A DNA stretch of 64,000 bases from Cristatella mucedo (GCA_009760855.2 WPIO01000014.1:6671501-6735500); one strand, 5' to 3'; counted from the stretch's first letter, positions 35,353-63,020 are shown. Made by a program: numbers and translations. The notes: a model not told the origin generated them from the sequence alone.

Positions 35353-35924
35353 TAAGGCCACCGTTCGTCCCCGAGCCCCGGCGGGGGCGTGCCCACTCAG
35401 CGCTCCTTCGAGCTGTATCCTAGGGCAGCGCTAGCGCCCGCCGTCGTCTGCGGAACCGCTAGAGCATTTACTTTAATCGGCTCCGGACGATGCCAAACCG
35501 GCGGGTACTGAGGTACTGACCAGCTGGTACCGAGCGTCGCTTAGCACCCAAGGATCTTAGCGTTCGGTCGAGTCGCAGCTACCCGACGGTTGCTCCCAGC
35601 CCGCTTCGCCGTAGGGTAGGCAAGCGAGATCTCTCCGTATGTCTCCTCGTTGAATTCTCATATCCGCGGCTGCCACCTGACGACCGCCGGCTCCTTTCAT
35701 AAAGTGTATGGAGAATTCGGTGATAATTACCCGTCAAAAATTATCACCGTCGTCTTGTCCGTGGAGCAGCAGGAATTAAGGAACTTGATATACAATGTTC
35801 ATTTGGCTTGGCTCAGTTTCGCTTTGGCCGTGCGAATAAGAAAATACGATACGGTGCATATGGTGCCACACTTCCAGCGACTTCCAATCCTGACCGAGGT
35901 GTATCCTCACACAACCCCGCCCCG
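35353..35924. other. No recognisable gene
   Basis: CpG-rich to about 35660, then mixed. Nothing supported. Confidence 0.35.

Positions 35925-35953
<29 letters not shown>
35925..35953 (+). repeat. Poly-C tract (29 C)
   Basis: An uninterrupted C-run, the longest homopolymer in the window. Confidence 0.95.
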
Positions 35954-35955
<2 letters not shown>

Positions 35956-36994
35956 GAATAAAAGGCCTGGCTGCTCTGCGAGGAAGCCCGAGCGAGCTGG
36001 TTAGGAGGAGGAGGAGGCGGCGGCCCAACTTCTAGTGAGCGCTGCGCTATTTCTTTTCTTTCTCGCTGCAACCCTTGAACTGCTCGAAGCGGTGGCGGAG
36101 GGCGGCTGTGAGAGAGCTCTTCACACGAGTCGACGAGGTTGAACCTATAGCGGACTGGGCTGCCTGCACCGAAGACAGTCCAAGTTTGCCTATAGCTGCT
36201 GATCTGACTGACTGATTCTGAGTACATTCTTGGGAAATCGAGACAGCAGTTGGTTGAACGTGGCACACATCGAATCTAGCACATCCGATATGCTCGCAAG
36301 TTCAAGAGATAAGTCCTTTGAAGACCTTGGCTTCATTGCCTATGCAAGGCAATTGTCGAAAGATTCAAGACCCTTGTATATGGAAAAAGAGCCTTAGTGG
36401 TCATCCGCCGCCGCCGCCGCTGCTGACAAAGCCGCCGCCCCCGTTGGCTTGCAGTAGAGATTGAAGGACTGCCTCCTGCAGTACCCGAGCTCGAGACCGC
36501 AAGGTCAAGAACCGCCCTCCTCGGGCGGCTTACGAAGGCTACGAATGCCAGGAATTCGTTTCCGAGCGTCATCACAAAGTACGCTGACTCGGCGACATTG
36601 AGAACTAAGCTAAAACCGATCTATTCCTCACAACGTACGCTTCGTTCACGCGAACTGTCCTGTCTGCGCCTACGCGTTGTGAAACTGCGATTGCCACTGT
36701 TACTATTCAGTCGACATGCTCCCTTTCCGGAAAATCTCAAGAGCCTACAAATAGAAGTGATTCTCTTGGGGTGCAACTGCAAATGCAACTGCGAATGCAG
36801 CATCGTCGCTATTACAATTACTATCGAATAAGTCGCTGTTATCACAGGATCGAGCCGAATCGAGCTGCATTCGCAGGGGAATGGCATTCTGGGAATTGCA
36901 GCCTCTTTTTGCCGTCGCTGCACCAAGGACACGGTCGTCCTATTTAAGGTGAAATGGTGCTTAGAAGCTTTCGCTCGCGTGGCTATAAATTGCA
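35954..36994. other. No recognisable gene
   Basis: Contains a (CCG)n run near 36406-36440 and AACTGCAAATGCAACTGCGA-type short repeats near 36774-36800. Confidence 0.35.
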
Positions 36995-37187
36995 GTTCAC
37001 TATCGGTAAGCTGCTGACCCTGCGCATTTCACCCCTAACCATATTATTCATTTCGTTTGTTTTTCAAGCATGATTTTACTTACCATTCAATTGCATTTCA
37101 CTTTACAGCAAATGTAAAGCTCCTAGAGAGAGATTAAGTTCCCTGAGGGCCCTTTATCAAGTGAATTATTATTATTATTATCATTAT
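36995..37187 (+). mobile_element. LINE-A 3' UTR fragment with tail
   Basis: GCTGACCCTGCGCATTTCAC, then CCATATTATTCATTTCG, the stem-loop region GAGAGAGATTAAGTTCCCTG, CTTTATCAAGTGAATTATTA and an (ATT)n tail. Confidence 0.85.
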
Positions 37188-37249
37188 AAGCTAGGTTAAC
37201 GACTGAGTCCCGAGACACGCGTGAGTCACGTGAAATGTCTTGAACTTGC

Positions 37250-38900
37250 ACTTTCCCGACGCACACGAACGCTGCCAGCCAGCCCGGCGTATCGCGTGTA
37301 CAGTCGTCCCCCCCCCCCCGCTTTCACATTCAAGCGCGGACCGGGGTCAAATTGTGCAGCAAGGCGGGATTTTTCGTCTGGTCTTGTTCTTTTAATCTTC
37401 GCATTGGCAGCTCTTTAAGCAGTTCTGGGTTTACGTTCAGTAATGGTAACTCAACTCGGTATGCAAAAGAAGCTGATTCAACAACTACCCCTGTGAAGGT
37501 GAAAATCTGGGTTGTATCTCTAGCTCTCTACTTGTCGTGCGAATTTCAAAAGGAAAGACGAGAGATTACTATCCGGGCTCTTGCGGTTTCTTACGCCCCC
37601 CTCCACCGCGAGGCACACGACCGCAGGCCGGCAGACTGTGGCCGACTTGTGGGCGGCAGATGCAGCAGTAGCTCGCGCGCTATCAGAGGTCGGTCTGAGA
37701 CAGGGTGGCTTCGGAGACGTTGGTGTTGCGTCGTCGTCTGCTTAAGACGCCGAGTCAGCCGTCTCGGCAAGGCAGAACCCCATCAGCCAGGTGAGTCATA
37801 ACCGCTGCTCAAGGTCAACGTCATCACTGCGGGTGGGGGCGCCGTCTTAAGCTGCGAAAGCTGAAACCTCAGAGCGAGAGCGCGCTCAACGACTTTAGTC
37901 ACAAAAATATAATCCCGTTAAAGAGACTTTCGAGTCGGCGATTCACAATCGCCGCCACTCCTGGTCTTCTTTGGCCGCGTGACCCCAGGTACGTAACGAG
38001 CGCTCCCATTGCAGGTAACGCGCCAGGTGACGCCCACAGCCGTCACAGCTCGCCCGCTCCCCCTCCCCTCCACACCACCCGGCTCGCTGGCGGCGCCGCT
38101 GGCAGCGACGCCGTTTCTGCCGCCTTCTTAGAGACTCTCCTCGCGCTGCCGTCTCTGAGGCGAACCGATTGACCACTCCGATGTCGCCACGGTAGCTGCC
38201 GGTATCGTTCGCTAGCGTGAACGCGAGAGAGGGAGAGAGAGCGAGAGGTGGATAATGCAGCTGCGCAGCAGCTGAGTGCATCGAGCCGCCTACTCTCGCC
38301 GGCCGAAGCGCAAGACCGGCTGATCCAGCTGTGACTCAAGGCGATGGTCTTCGACGCTGGCCAAGCCGCCGACCGAGAGCGAAACCCTATACTGCGCCTG
38401 CGGGCCGCCTCCTCTCGGCGACAGACTGAGTAGGTATTGCAGTGTGCGGCTACTTCCTTGTTGGCCGCTTGCTCCGCGATATGATACGCCGAGCGCCCTA
38501 CCAGCCACGGTGATTCAGTACCCGTCCGCCGCGAGAGGCGAATAATACCCCGCAAGCACTAGTGCCGCCGCAGGCCTATGGCCTGTGTCGTCAGCGCTCG
38601 AGCGACTTGCTGCAGCCGATCTCCGTCCGAGCAGCAGTGCGACGGCGAGTTTGGTTTCGCCCCGGCGGCGGTCTGCTCGGCGTCTGTGAGTATCGTCTGC
38701 GGGCGGCGCGGCGACGGCGTACTTCCGCTGGCCGGCGGACACCCGCCGGCCAGCGTCGAGGGGCTCTCGGCGTCGCCGTCCGAACGTCAGACGGGCGGTT
38801 TGTTTTCAGTCCCTCCGACGTTGCACCCCTCCCCCAACGCATTGCCCGCACGCACGTTCGTGACGGTGGCCTCGCCCGTCGTATGACCCCCCCCCCCACC
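37250..38900 (+). promoter_or_regulatory. CpG-rich block, candidate promoter of the Regnase-like gene
   Basis: The CpG-dense block nearest upstream of the gene. It contains strong 5' splice-site matches on the + strand: CAG|GTGAGT at 37790/37791, CAG|GTACGT at 37987/37988 and TCT|GTGAGT near 38684. Any of these could end a non-coding first exon joined to the acceptor at 41146. Which one is used, if any, cannot be told from sequence. Confidence 0.4.
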
Positions 38901-40621
38901 ATCTAGATCTCTTTATGACAAGCGGGGTGGCATCAGCTTGCCTTGGCGCTGCGATGATACCCAGCTGACGTCCGCGAACCACGGGCCACTCGGCCGCTCC
39001 TTCCTCCTCGATTGCGTCGATTCCTTCCTCCTCAATTTCGTCGGCTCCCTCGCGAGCAGTGCAGGCTGGTGGCTGTTCCCCGGCCAGAGAGGTCCCACTT
39101 CCAAGCACCGGATCCGTGCCAGAAGCTGCCGCTAGTCAGAGCTGCCGGCGAGCGACGCCGAGGGCCGAGGAATGCAGACCGGTGGGGCTGCCCGGCGAGA
39201 ATGGCCTGGGTTCTGGAGAACCACGCTAGCTCATGTGTCATTCTGCCACGCTTGGCCCGAACCTTGGCCACGGGTGATGAAGACGGCTGCTGCGTTGCTG
39301 CGCATTCGCTGGTCGGGTGAAATGGCCGAGCATTTCTAAGAAGTCGAGACAGCCCATCGGTGTGCTGTCCGGTCGGCCGGCAGCAGCCTGTCCATCAGAC
39401 TTGGGCCTCGATCGGGGCACGAAACAGCTGGCCGGCCAGAGTGAGCAGACGTCAAGGGTGCTTGCCCGAGGTTTACTTTTTTAAACTGCTCGGACTAAGT
39501 GTCAGAATATATCGTGCTATTGCACAAGTCAAATGGTATTTCGATGACCGAAGCCTGGTCGATCTTCATGTTGTAACACAGTTCCTCGAGTTGTATAGAT
39601 CCATAGTTACTGATTCGGCACGATTCTGATTCGGCTGGCTGTCCTGCTCAGAGGAATGAATCCAGAGGGCTGCTGTTTGGGCTGAAGCTGACTCGGGCTG
39701 CTGCCTCCCGACCTTATCAGAAAGTTGGCATGTGAGGTCCTCAATTCGTGGTTTCATCGATCGGTTGCTTCGATGATGATTTGATTGAGGCCTCGTCGAC
39801 TGACATCACCACCAGTGCATGGGGGTTGACCTTCGGTTCCAGCATCCGGAGGAACCAGGAATAATTGCACCGGTTGTTGGCACTTATTGGCAGGTGGTGT
39901 TGCTCCAGGACCGGAGTGACTAAGCGCCATGCTGGCTGTGGCCAAAATCTCAGCAGCAGCAGCGGTCATGTGTTAGAGGAGAGGTGGAATCGCCCTGGCA
40001 ATCAGCCAGGCAGCAGGGTCGTGCTACCTTCAGTTCGAGATAACCGCGAGACTGCACTTGCATAGTGGCCTAGCAGATGTTGTGTGACAGAGCAGAGGCA
40101 GAGCTGGCTTGAGCTGGCATATCCGCTGGCGGTCGAGCCAGCACAGGCCTAGAAAACTAGCCAAGGCAGTTAGCGACTGGTGCTTTTGCTCTCCCGCATG
40201 TCCCTTTGGCACTCTCGACTCGCTGTGCCGAGTCGTGTGCATGTTCCTGTGCTGTCACCTCTAGCTTTTCCGCCTTTGGCACTACCCTTTTCAGCAGTCC
40301 TGCTGCTTCTTCCCTGTTTACTCTCCCGGCTCTCTGACTCGGCTGTTCTTCTCACCATGCCCTTTGCCAGATTCTCCCTCTAGTGTAAAACAGTTTAGTC
40401 CTGGTGTCTTTGTCGAGTTACTCACTGAGACATGCTGATTGTGTTCAATGCTTGCGCACGTGGCAGGGGGCTGCTGTTGCCGCCGCCGCTTGTGCTGGGC
40501 AGATGTCTTTACACCACGAATTTGAGTGCACTCGGTGTTACTACTACAGTACTAAGTTTAGTAGTGCAAGTCAGCTGGTCTAACGGCGCCTCATTTTGCA
40601 CACCGGCAGGAGAGCCTTGGT
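38901..40621. other. No recognisable coding exon
   Basis: Probably part of the first, 5' UTR intron if the CpG block is the promoter. No motif-bearing frames. Confidence 0.35.
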
Positions 40622-40765
40622 GGCCGCACTGGTTTGGCCCAGTGATTAAGGTGCTCTTGCCCCGACCAAGGTCTGGCCGAGGTCGTGGGCTCGAGCCCTG
40701 TGACATGTGTGAAGTGCCTGAATAGAGATGAAGTTCTCTTAGGATGCTGTACTGATGAATCGTAT
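40622..40765 (+). mobile_element. SINE-2 copy
   Basis: Head CTGGTTTGGCCCAGTGATTA, CGACCAAGGTCTGGCCGAGG, B-box-like GGCTCGAGCCC, then GTGCCTGAATAGAGATGAAG and TTCTCTTAGGATGCTGTACT. Confidence 0.85.
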
Positions 40766-40771
40766 TTACCA

Positions 40772-40901
<130 letters not shown>

Positions 40902-40904
40902 GAG

Positions 40905-40992
40905 CAAGTATAGGGGTCGCCCACTGCAGAACTCGAACCCACGACCCGGGTCGTGAAGCGCGAGCACCTCACCCTCTGGGGTGAGATCCGTC
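40905..40992 (-). mobile_element. SINE-1 head fragment
   Basis: Minus strand: GAGGTGCTCGCGCTTCACGA, CCCGGGTCGTGGGTTCGAGT and CTGCAGTGGGCGACCCC. It carries only the tRNA-like part; the body is replaced by the TC microsatellite. Confidence 0.7.
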
Positions 40993-41146
40993 CGGGTCAA
41001 TAGGGGGAGTAGTAGGGAAACCTCTGGCCCTGCTCTGACCTCTGCCGCCGCTGGACGGCTCACGAGTGCACTTCGCCGGACTCGCTGGCCGTCTGTGCGA
41101 TTCTTGCTCTCTGCGCTTAATCCTCATCCTTCGTCTTCGTCTGCAG

Positions 41147-41195
41147 TCGTAAGGCTTAATCGTCGTAGGCCAGTGTCGGCGTCTGCTGCTCACTC
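41147..41195 (+). other. 5' UTR exon part with upstream splice acceptor
   Basis: A pyrimidine-rich run ending TTCGTCTGCAG|TCG puts a good 3' splice site at 41146/41147, 49 bp before the ATG at 41196. An in-frame TAG at 41166-41168 shows translation does not come from further upstream. A non-coding exon must then lie upstream. Confidence 0.6.
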
Positions 41196-57469
<16,274 letters not shown>

Positions 57470-57940
57470 GAAGTAGGCTCCTCGCGTCTCCCGCTGCTTT
57501 CCTAATTCTGCCTAGCTTCCTGACTGATGCTCGATCGTGTTCGCGTGGGCCGCAGCCGTGCTGGCTTGGAATGCGATTTCGAGCTCGTGTCGTGGTCACG
57601 TGGTGAGCTGTGACCCTTACAGTGCGGAGGAGTTTACGGTGTGGTGCACAATGCGATTTCCTGCCCTGACGGGCGTTGCCTCTGCGGCAGCTGTCTGCTG
57701 TAGACTTGTAAGTACATGCTGTGCATGACTAGAGACGTGTAAGAGGTCGCTGTGGTCACGGTGCTTCGGCAGTCCGCCGTACCGGCTGTGCTGCGGTCGT
57801 GCGGCTCTCGAAACGGTCCGGTATTTGGTCGCACTTAGAGTTAACCACTGCTTGGCGACTTGTACTTTGTAAAAGTGCTGCTTCTTTCGTCACCATTTGA
57901 TTGAAACTGGAAATACAAAATCCGTATGGAGTTTAAATGT
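57470..57940 (+). other. Putative 3' UTR
   Basis: Follows the stop codon. No AATAAA is seen; the variant AATACA at 57912-57917 followed by a GT-rich stretch (57943-57965) is the best poly(A) candidate. GTAAGT at 57707-57712 is a donor-like hexamer inside it. Extent is inferred. Confidence 0.4.
57715..57727 (+). promoter_or_regulatory. Candidate Regnase-type stem-loop in own 3' UTR
   Basis: CATGC-TGT-GCATG: a 5-bp perfect stem with a pyrimidine-purine-pyrimidine triloop (UGU), the class of hairpin recognised by Regnase-1. The mammalian gene represses its own mRNA through 3' UTR stem-loops. One hairpin this short has roughly a 5% chance of occurring in 450 nt. Confidence 0.35.
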
Positions 57941-58724
57941 CTCGGTGGCCACCCGGTGGGGGGTGGGCACAAAGGGACTGGTGTTGATGGTACTACTGTT
58001 ATGCCGAGTCGGCTAGCATCCGGCAGATGCTGATTTCGCTGCTGGGTTAGGACGGTATGCTGGCTTAGTGCAGGACGTGCTAGAAGGCCCTTTACGGTTT
58101 GCTCTGCTCGAACCCGCAGCCTTGACCTGACCTTTGCTAGTAGCTGGACCTGACATTTGCTAAAATCCGAAGGGCTCCTCCTTCCCCCCCGAAAGCTGGC
58201 CTGTGCATCCCCCCTTTGGCACCTGCCCATACCTATTCACTTAGGCGTCGGCTAGCGCACTTGCGGTTTTTCTGCCTAGTAAGGCTGAGAGAGTTGAGAC
58301 ACGGGCGTGTAACTGAGACACGGGGAGAGAGCACAAGAGAGACAAGGAAGTGATGATTGAAGCCACCTCATGACTCCGAGCCATGAAAGATGAGTTTGTT
58401 GGCTCCCGGCATCAAATCGGGAGCCCGGCACTTCTTTGGCTAAATACTCGTCTCCGTGGTCTTATGCAAATGGCGAGATAAAAGACGATCAAAATTCGAA
58501 GCCTTGTGGAATGCAGCATGCAAGCGAGATGCCTGCTGGCTTGCCTGCTGACACCACAAGACGCTGTTAGGATCTTCACGAAAGGCTGTACTCTTAGCTT
58601 CGAGTATCCGACCAGAAATCCTAAGAACTTTGGACAAATCCGAGAAGAAGAAGAAGAAGAGAGTGGTGTTAAGCATCGAATGCCTATAAGGCCAGTCTCG
58701 AAGCTAGGACTTTCATTCATAAGA
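57941..58724. other. No recognisable gene
   Basis: Nothing supported; a (GAA)n run at about 58644-58661. Confidence 0.4.
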
Positions 58725-58895
58725 GTAATAATAATACACTTGATAAAGTGCCCTCAGAGAACTCAATCTCTTTCTGTGGGCTTTACATTTGCTGCCAATT
58801 AAACACGATCAACTGGTGAGTGGTATCATGCTTGATAAGCAACAAGAACAACATGGTTAGGGGTGACATGCACAGGGTCAGCATGCAAGTGTAGG
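58725..58895 (-). mobile_element. LINE-A 3' UTR fragment
   Basis: AGTAATAATAATACACTTGA, AAGTGCCCTCAGAGAACTCA, then GGTTAGGGGTGACATGCACA and GGGTCAGCATGCAAGTG: minus-strand copy cut within the 3' UTR. Confidence 0.85.
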
Positions 58896-59450
58896 GAGGG
58901 GCAAGGTAACCAGCAAAATCTGTATGTAAGGGCAAGGCCATGCAGACTGCCAGCCAGGTGTGCCAGACACGAAATTAATGAAAATGTATAGCCTAAAACC
59001 AACGTTTTCATCCGACGCGATTTCTGCGACCCACTCGGTGGTTGGTCATTGAGTGCAATTAAAGCCTTAATGTCTTTGTTCTTAGCTGCTGTTGGTCGCA
59101 GGGTATAGGAATGAGACTCACTTCCCTCCTCTCTGGCTCCACCACTAGGACCATGCCTATTACCCTGTGGCATCGCCATGCCAGCGTCTGCGGCTGTCCC
59201 TCTCTTGTTTACGACATCTCGCGTTGAAATCCCGATGACGACATATTCTTTCTTTCTATTTCTGTGATGGAGTTATCCAGTGATTAGGTTTACCCATGTA
59301 GCTTTGAGGTGTGTAGCGCCATTAAAATCCACCTGACGTTAAAAAGGTATACAATCTATCCGTAAACACAGACTCAAGTACTTGAACGGTCGGGATAGCC
59401 GCCATTACGGCCGCCTACACAGTCAACATACTAAAAGTCGGCCTTGATTA
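58896..59450. other. No recognisable gene
   Basis: Short frames only. Confidence 0.4.
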
Positions 59451-59905
59451 GACAGGTATGCCACATCTAAATTGGTCCATGCATTTGTGACATGTCTCGA
59501 CTTTTGTACCTCACTGATTGCTGGTCTACCGGCCTGTTTAATCAGGCACTTTGAGTTGGTGCAAAAACTCGGCAGCCATACTTGTCTGTAGTGAGCGTCA
59601 AAGTTGTCACACCACACCACTTCTCGCCGACCCGCACTTGCTCCCAGTCAAGCAACGCATTGACTTCCAAGTTCTGCCATTCACTTTTAGGTCAGATCGT
59701 TATTTGGTTAAAGCCGCGGCGTCGACTCAGTGGCCATTGAACCGAACGCCGAATGCCGTACCAACTCAGCTCATTTCGCCGGGGATCTCTGGCACAAAAC
59801 CATGCTCTTTGGCCCACAGCCTCACGGAAAATCGACCCGAACGCTGGTCGTGCCTAGAAAGAAACGAAGTTCTCTGAGGGCGCTTTTCAGATGCATTATT
59901 ACTAT
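59451..59905 (+). mobile_element. LINE-A fragment with internal replacement
   Basis: The left part is typical (TTGGTCCATGCATTTGTGAC, ACTTCTCGCCGACCCGCACT, CAAGCAACGCATTGACTTCC). From about 59700 to 59850 it departs from the family, and it ends with the terminal stem-loop half AGAAAGAAACGAAGTTCTCT GAGGGCGCTTTTCAG. Decayed. Confidence 0.7.
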
Positions 59906-60339
59906 CGCTTACATGTATTTCAAATAAATATCAAATTCTGTTATCGCTAAATGTATGTATACTGTCTGAAATGAGAAAAAGCAACATGTTCCCGTAATTA
60001 ACACGTATCGTAACTTAATGAGCTAATATGACATTGCAGCCTTCTTTATTTGGATCAATCTACCGAACTCGCCCAGTCATGTAGCTTATTAAACGCTCGC
60101 TAGCTCTGGCCGTTATTCTACTCCACGCTCAATGCAAGTGGATAAAAAGTGCCTCCGATGACAGCCAGCTGCCGTTACAATGTCACGACTTCGTCCCACC
60201 AATACTAGCTTAAGTTTTGGTTCACCGACTAACTGATTCCGCTCATAACCTTCAGGACAGGAAAACTGAACTCGAGATAAATTGCTAACAAAATTGTGGA
60301 TTGTAATATCGGCCGGCCCACGGGGTGCCAGTGCACCAA
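59906..60339. other. No recognisable gene
   Basis: Nothing supported. Confidence 0.4.
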
Positions 60340-60512
60340 GGGCCATGATTGCTCAGAAGCTATGGGGCTCACTCTTCACAACCGAGACCGTGAGTTCGAA
60401 TCCTGCAGCGGGCGATCCTTTGTTGCCAACTGCAAGCAGCGGCGATAGCCATTTATTCTTTTCTGCCGCTATACAAATAAGGCTGTAAAATCAGCTAAAA
60501 AAATTAATAACA
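60340..60512 (+). mobile_element. SINE-1 copy
   Basis: Eroded head, B-box GAGTTCGAATCC, GGGCGATCCTTTGTTGCC, CAACTGCAAGCAGCGGCGAT, and the tail GGCTGTAAAATCAGCTAAAA. Confidence 0.85.
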
Positions 60513-60553
60513 TACGTCTTAGATGGTCAAGATACCTGGTTAGCGGTGCAGGA

Positions 60554-60943
60554 TTATCGTGCCATTTCTGCTGAAGCATCCCGTACTACGACACCCTTTC
60601 CCGTGAATTTGACCCTTGGCTGTAGGCGTTTAGGATAGTAGGTTTCGTTAAGTCGTTGATATTCGTAGAGCCTCGTTTTGCATATGCAGACCGTGCTATC
60701 ATCTAATCGATCGCTTTCTGACGACGTCAGCCGTCTCAGACTGCGATTGCAGATTTTGAGCACGAGCTTTCGCTGATGCCAACGGCCGTCTTTTAACGCC
60801 TGTTGCCTTAGGGTGGTGCATTTCTTCTTAGCCGTAGCCCAGAGCCGGCCAAATAGCAGAGCATTCTCGGGCTCCAAGTCGTCACGACTTTCCTCAAGCT
60901 GCACGTAACCGCTGTTTACGGTATTACTCCAGCCGTAGCAATT
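60554..60943 (-). CDS. Unidentified open frame, possible exon
   Basis: About 130 codons free of stops on the minus strand, rich in charged residues (LEESRDDLEPENALLFGRLW, KDGRWHQRKLVLKICNRSLR, QPRVKFTGKGVVVRD). The composition looks more protein-like than neighbouring frames, but no domain is recognised, there is no initiator ATG at its start, and splice sites are not clear. It could be a transposon relic or chance. Confidence 0.2.
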   Translation of the reverse strand, partial: NCYGWSNTVNSGYVQLEESRDDLEPENALLFGRLWATAKKKCTTLRQQALKDGRWHQRKLVLKICNRSLRRLTSSESDRLDDSTVCICKTRLYEYQRLNETYYPKRLQPRVKFTGKGVVVRDASAEMAR

Positions 60944-60946
60944 TCA

Positions 60947-61889
60947 CTGACCACGTGGGTGTCCAACCTCGTATTTTGTCACAATAGTTCTCCTCGCGTA
61001 GCTTGACAATCCGGCCACGACCGGCATGACTGGCTGGATTTCCCTGATGAAACGACTAATAACTTATAACCAATGGCTACTCTGTACAGTTGTGCAGCTT
61101 TATGGGTCCGAGATGACCTGAGGAAGGGGTCGTTTCTTGATCCTCGATTTAGGCCAAAGTACCATTTTAAAAATAGTCCAATGATTGTTTTAGCTAATTC
61201 TGGGCATGTTTCCCATTACTTGCCCCGTTATTGTTGCAATTATAAGAGAACGTCCAATATTTAGCGGATAGACCCTGCACCATGAACTCGTGTATTAGCA
61301 AGCTTCCATAAAGCTGCTTATCGAGCGAATGTAGACAGCGAAAAAAAAATTGCGTTTGAGCCTATGTTGCATGTAGAAGGCGGTATCGGCCGTCAAGGAG
61401 AATCAGGCAATTGCTGACTTTCGTCAAGCACGATAGAATCCAGCAGCAAAGTCCTGCACGGCTTAGCAAGCACCCTTGGTGCCAAGAATCCCTTGGGTCT
61501 AGCGATCAGCTTCAGACGGCAACAAAAAGCCAAGTTCTACTGCCGTCGTAACAGTAGGAGTTTAATTATCACGTATCACGTTCCTTGTTACAAGTCGTAT
61601 CGCGTATAGCTTTTCGTGCGGTATCATCAGACCTGGATCGCCCCGCGATCTTTCTTTCTTTCTTTACGAAAATGAAGGCATGACCTAGTCAAGCGAAATG
61701 TGACAGGTTCCGAAAATTGTATTTGTTTTATTGACTAAAGCCTACGAGTACATATGCAAATGTAACAGCTAGATAGTTACAAATGAGAAAATACACGGAT
61801 ATGCCTGACAGCAGTTAGCGCTGGTTCACTAATTTAAAGTGCATTCGTATTAGCCATCGCTTCGGGCCGTCAAGAATGATTTAACAAAC
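60947..61889. other. No recognisable gene
   Basis: Nothing supported. Confidence 0.4.
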
Positions 61890-62077
61890 AGTACTGATAT
61901 TTTTTTCACGTCGCGCCTAGCAGACTGCAGCGCTCTCTTAACTCACTTGCTGCACGCGTTGCTGACATTCGCACTTGGATGACTGCACAATTTCCGATAT
62001 TGAATGATAATGAAACTTATGGTCTAGTCGTGGGCCAACTTAATGTTATCCCGGAATCGGAATATCTATGTATCTGT
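61890..62077 (+). mobile_element. LINE-A segment 1 (post-motif C)
   Basis: The + frame reads RVADIRTWMTAQFPILNDNE then TYGLVVGQLNVIPE, the LKLNDDKTNLLVVG block of LINE-A. The copy is then broken by a LINE-B 3' end and continues at 62205. Confidence 0.7.
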
Positions 62078-62204
62078 TGGTTACCGAATGCATACCAAAA
62101 GCCGCTTAGGCTGTGAGTGCGCTATACAAAACTCTCCTGCATAACACCCACATAGTCTTTATGGCTTTGTGGAGTTACAGACGCAAATACATTACATTAT
62201 CCCT
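62078..62204 (+). mobile_element. LINE-B 3' end inserted in LINE-A
   Basis: TACCGAATGCATACCAAAAG, CCGCTTAGGCTGTGAGTGCG, CAAAACTCTCCTGCATAACA, GGAGTTACAGACGCAAATAC and an ATTACATTAT tail. About 125 bp, 5'-truncated. Confidence 0.85.
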
Positions 62205-63020
62205 CAAAATAGGCTCGGCCAGCAAATCTTCGACAACGTCAGCACGAAATCTGAACGCCTGCCCTGTTCCAAAGTGATCTCTCACTAGAAGACCAGATCA
62301 GCTTCACACTCACATCTGCCTACTTTCGGCTAGGTTAAATTGCAAAAACTCTGGCTTCCTTAGACAGGGATTCCCGCATCCAAGTTGGTACGAGCATTTG
62401 CGATATTCCGTCTCGGCTTTTCTAACTCGCTACTCGCAATTCGTTCAGCCTTTGCAATAAGGTGCTTTAAAACAGTTACTTTTAAACTGTGCAGCCAGGA
62501 TTGCTAATCGCGAGCATCACAGTGGCCACATCAAATTGCTTCTCACCTCCGTCCTCGAACCCCGTCCCCACGAAGCAGCACATCGACTTCTAGCACCACC
62601 CCCTTCAGCCCAGGGGTCACATGCTCGTTCTTCTCGACCTTCAGGTCCGAGTCATGGAGCAGGCAATCTTATATTGCCTACTGAAAGGGAATTGTAGCCG
62701 ATAAGGTTCTTCTGTAGCCGTCTAAATGAGGCTGACTGATCGGCTAGCCAGCACATTCACTGCTTACTTTCAAGGTTTTCAGTCGCTGTGAGTTTAGGCT
62801 CCTTCATTCTCATTCTCCAGACCACTTATGCAAACTACTTACCAATTTGGCTCGGCATCGCACCGCCGGGGCCCCCCTCTTCTGACTCAAGACTTCCTTC
62901 AGCTGTGCCTCAGGCCAACCTCAAATCCTTTGGAGACCATGTCTTTAGTTCGTACGCTCCCCAAAACTGAAACTCACTCCCGAATGACGTCACTTGCTAT
63001 TCCCCGCGACTTGATGAGAT
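62205..63020 (+). mobile_element. LINE-A segment 2, itself split by a SINE-1
   Basis: Resumes the LINE-A ORF with LKIGSAS, then CCAAAGTGATCTCTCACTAG and the RIDF-like block. After the SINE-1 piece (62645-62765) it continues TTTCAAGGTTTTCAGTCGCT, CAAATCCTTTGGAGACCATG and the WNSLP-like end. Decayed. Confidence 0.7.
62645..62765 (+). mobile_element. SINE-1 fragment nested in LINE-A
   Basis: GTAGCCGATAAGGTTCTTCT and GTAGCCGTCTAAATGAGGCT resemble the SINE-1 3' half (GCTCTTCTGTCGCTATAC, AAATGAGGCTGT). Diverged. Confidence 0.45.

Larger units (their letters stand above)
33830..35665. promoter_or_regulatory. CpG-rich block with several G/C runs
   Basis: CpG-dense DNA with homopolymer C or G runs near 33831, 34070 and 34961-34986. 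It could hold a promoter. No exon with known motifs was found on either strand. A SINE-1 sits within it (35185-35352). Confidence 0.3.

Noticed and set aside
38043-38906. 170-codon minus and 114-codon plus frames
   Set aside because: CpG-rich composition opens all frames; no domain or splice logic.
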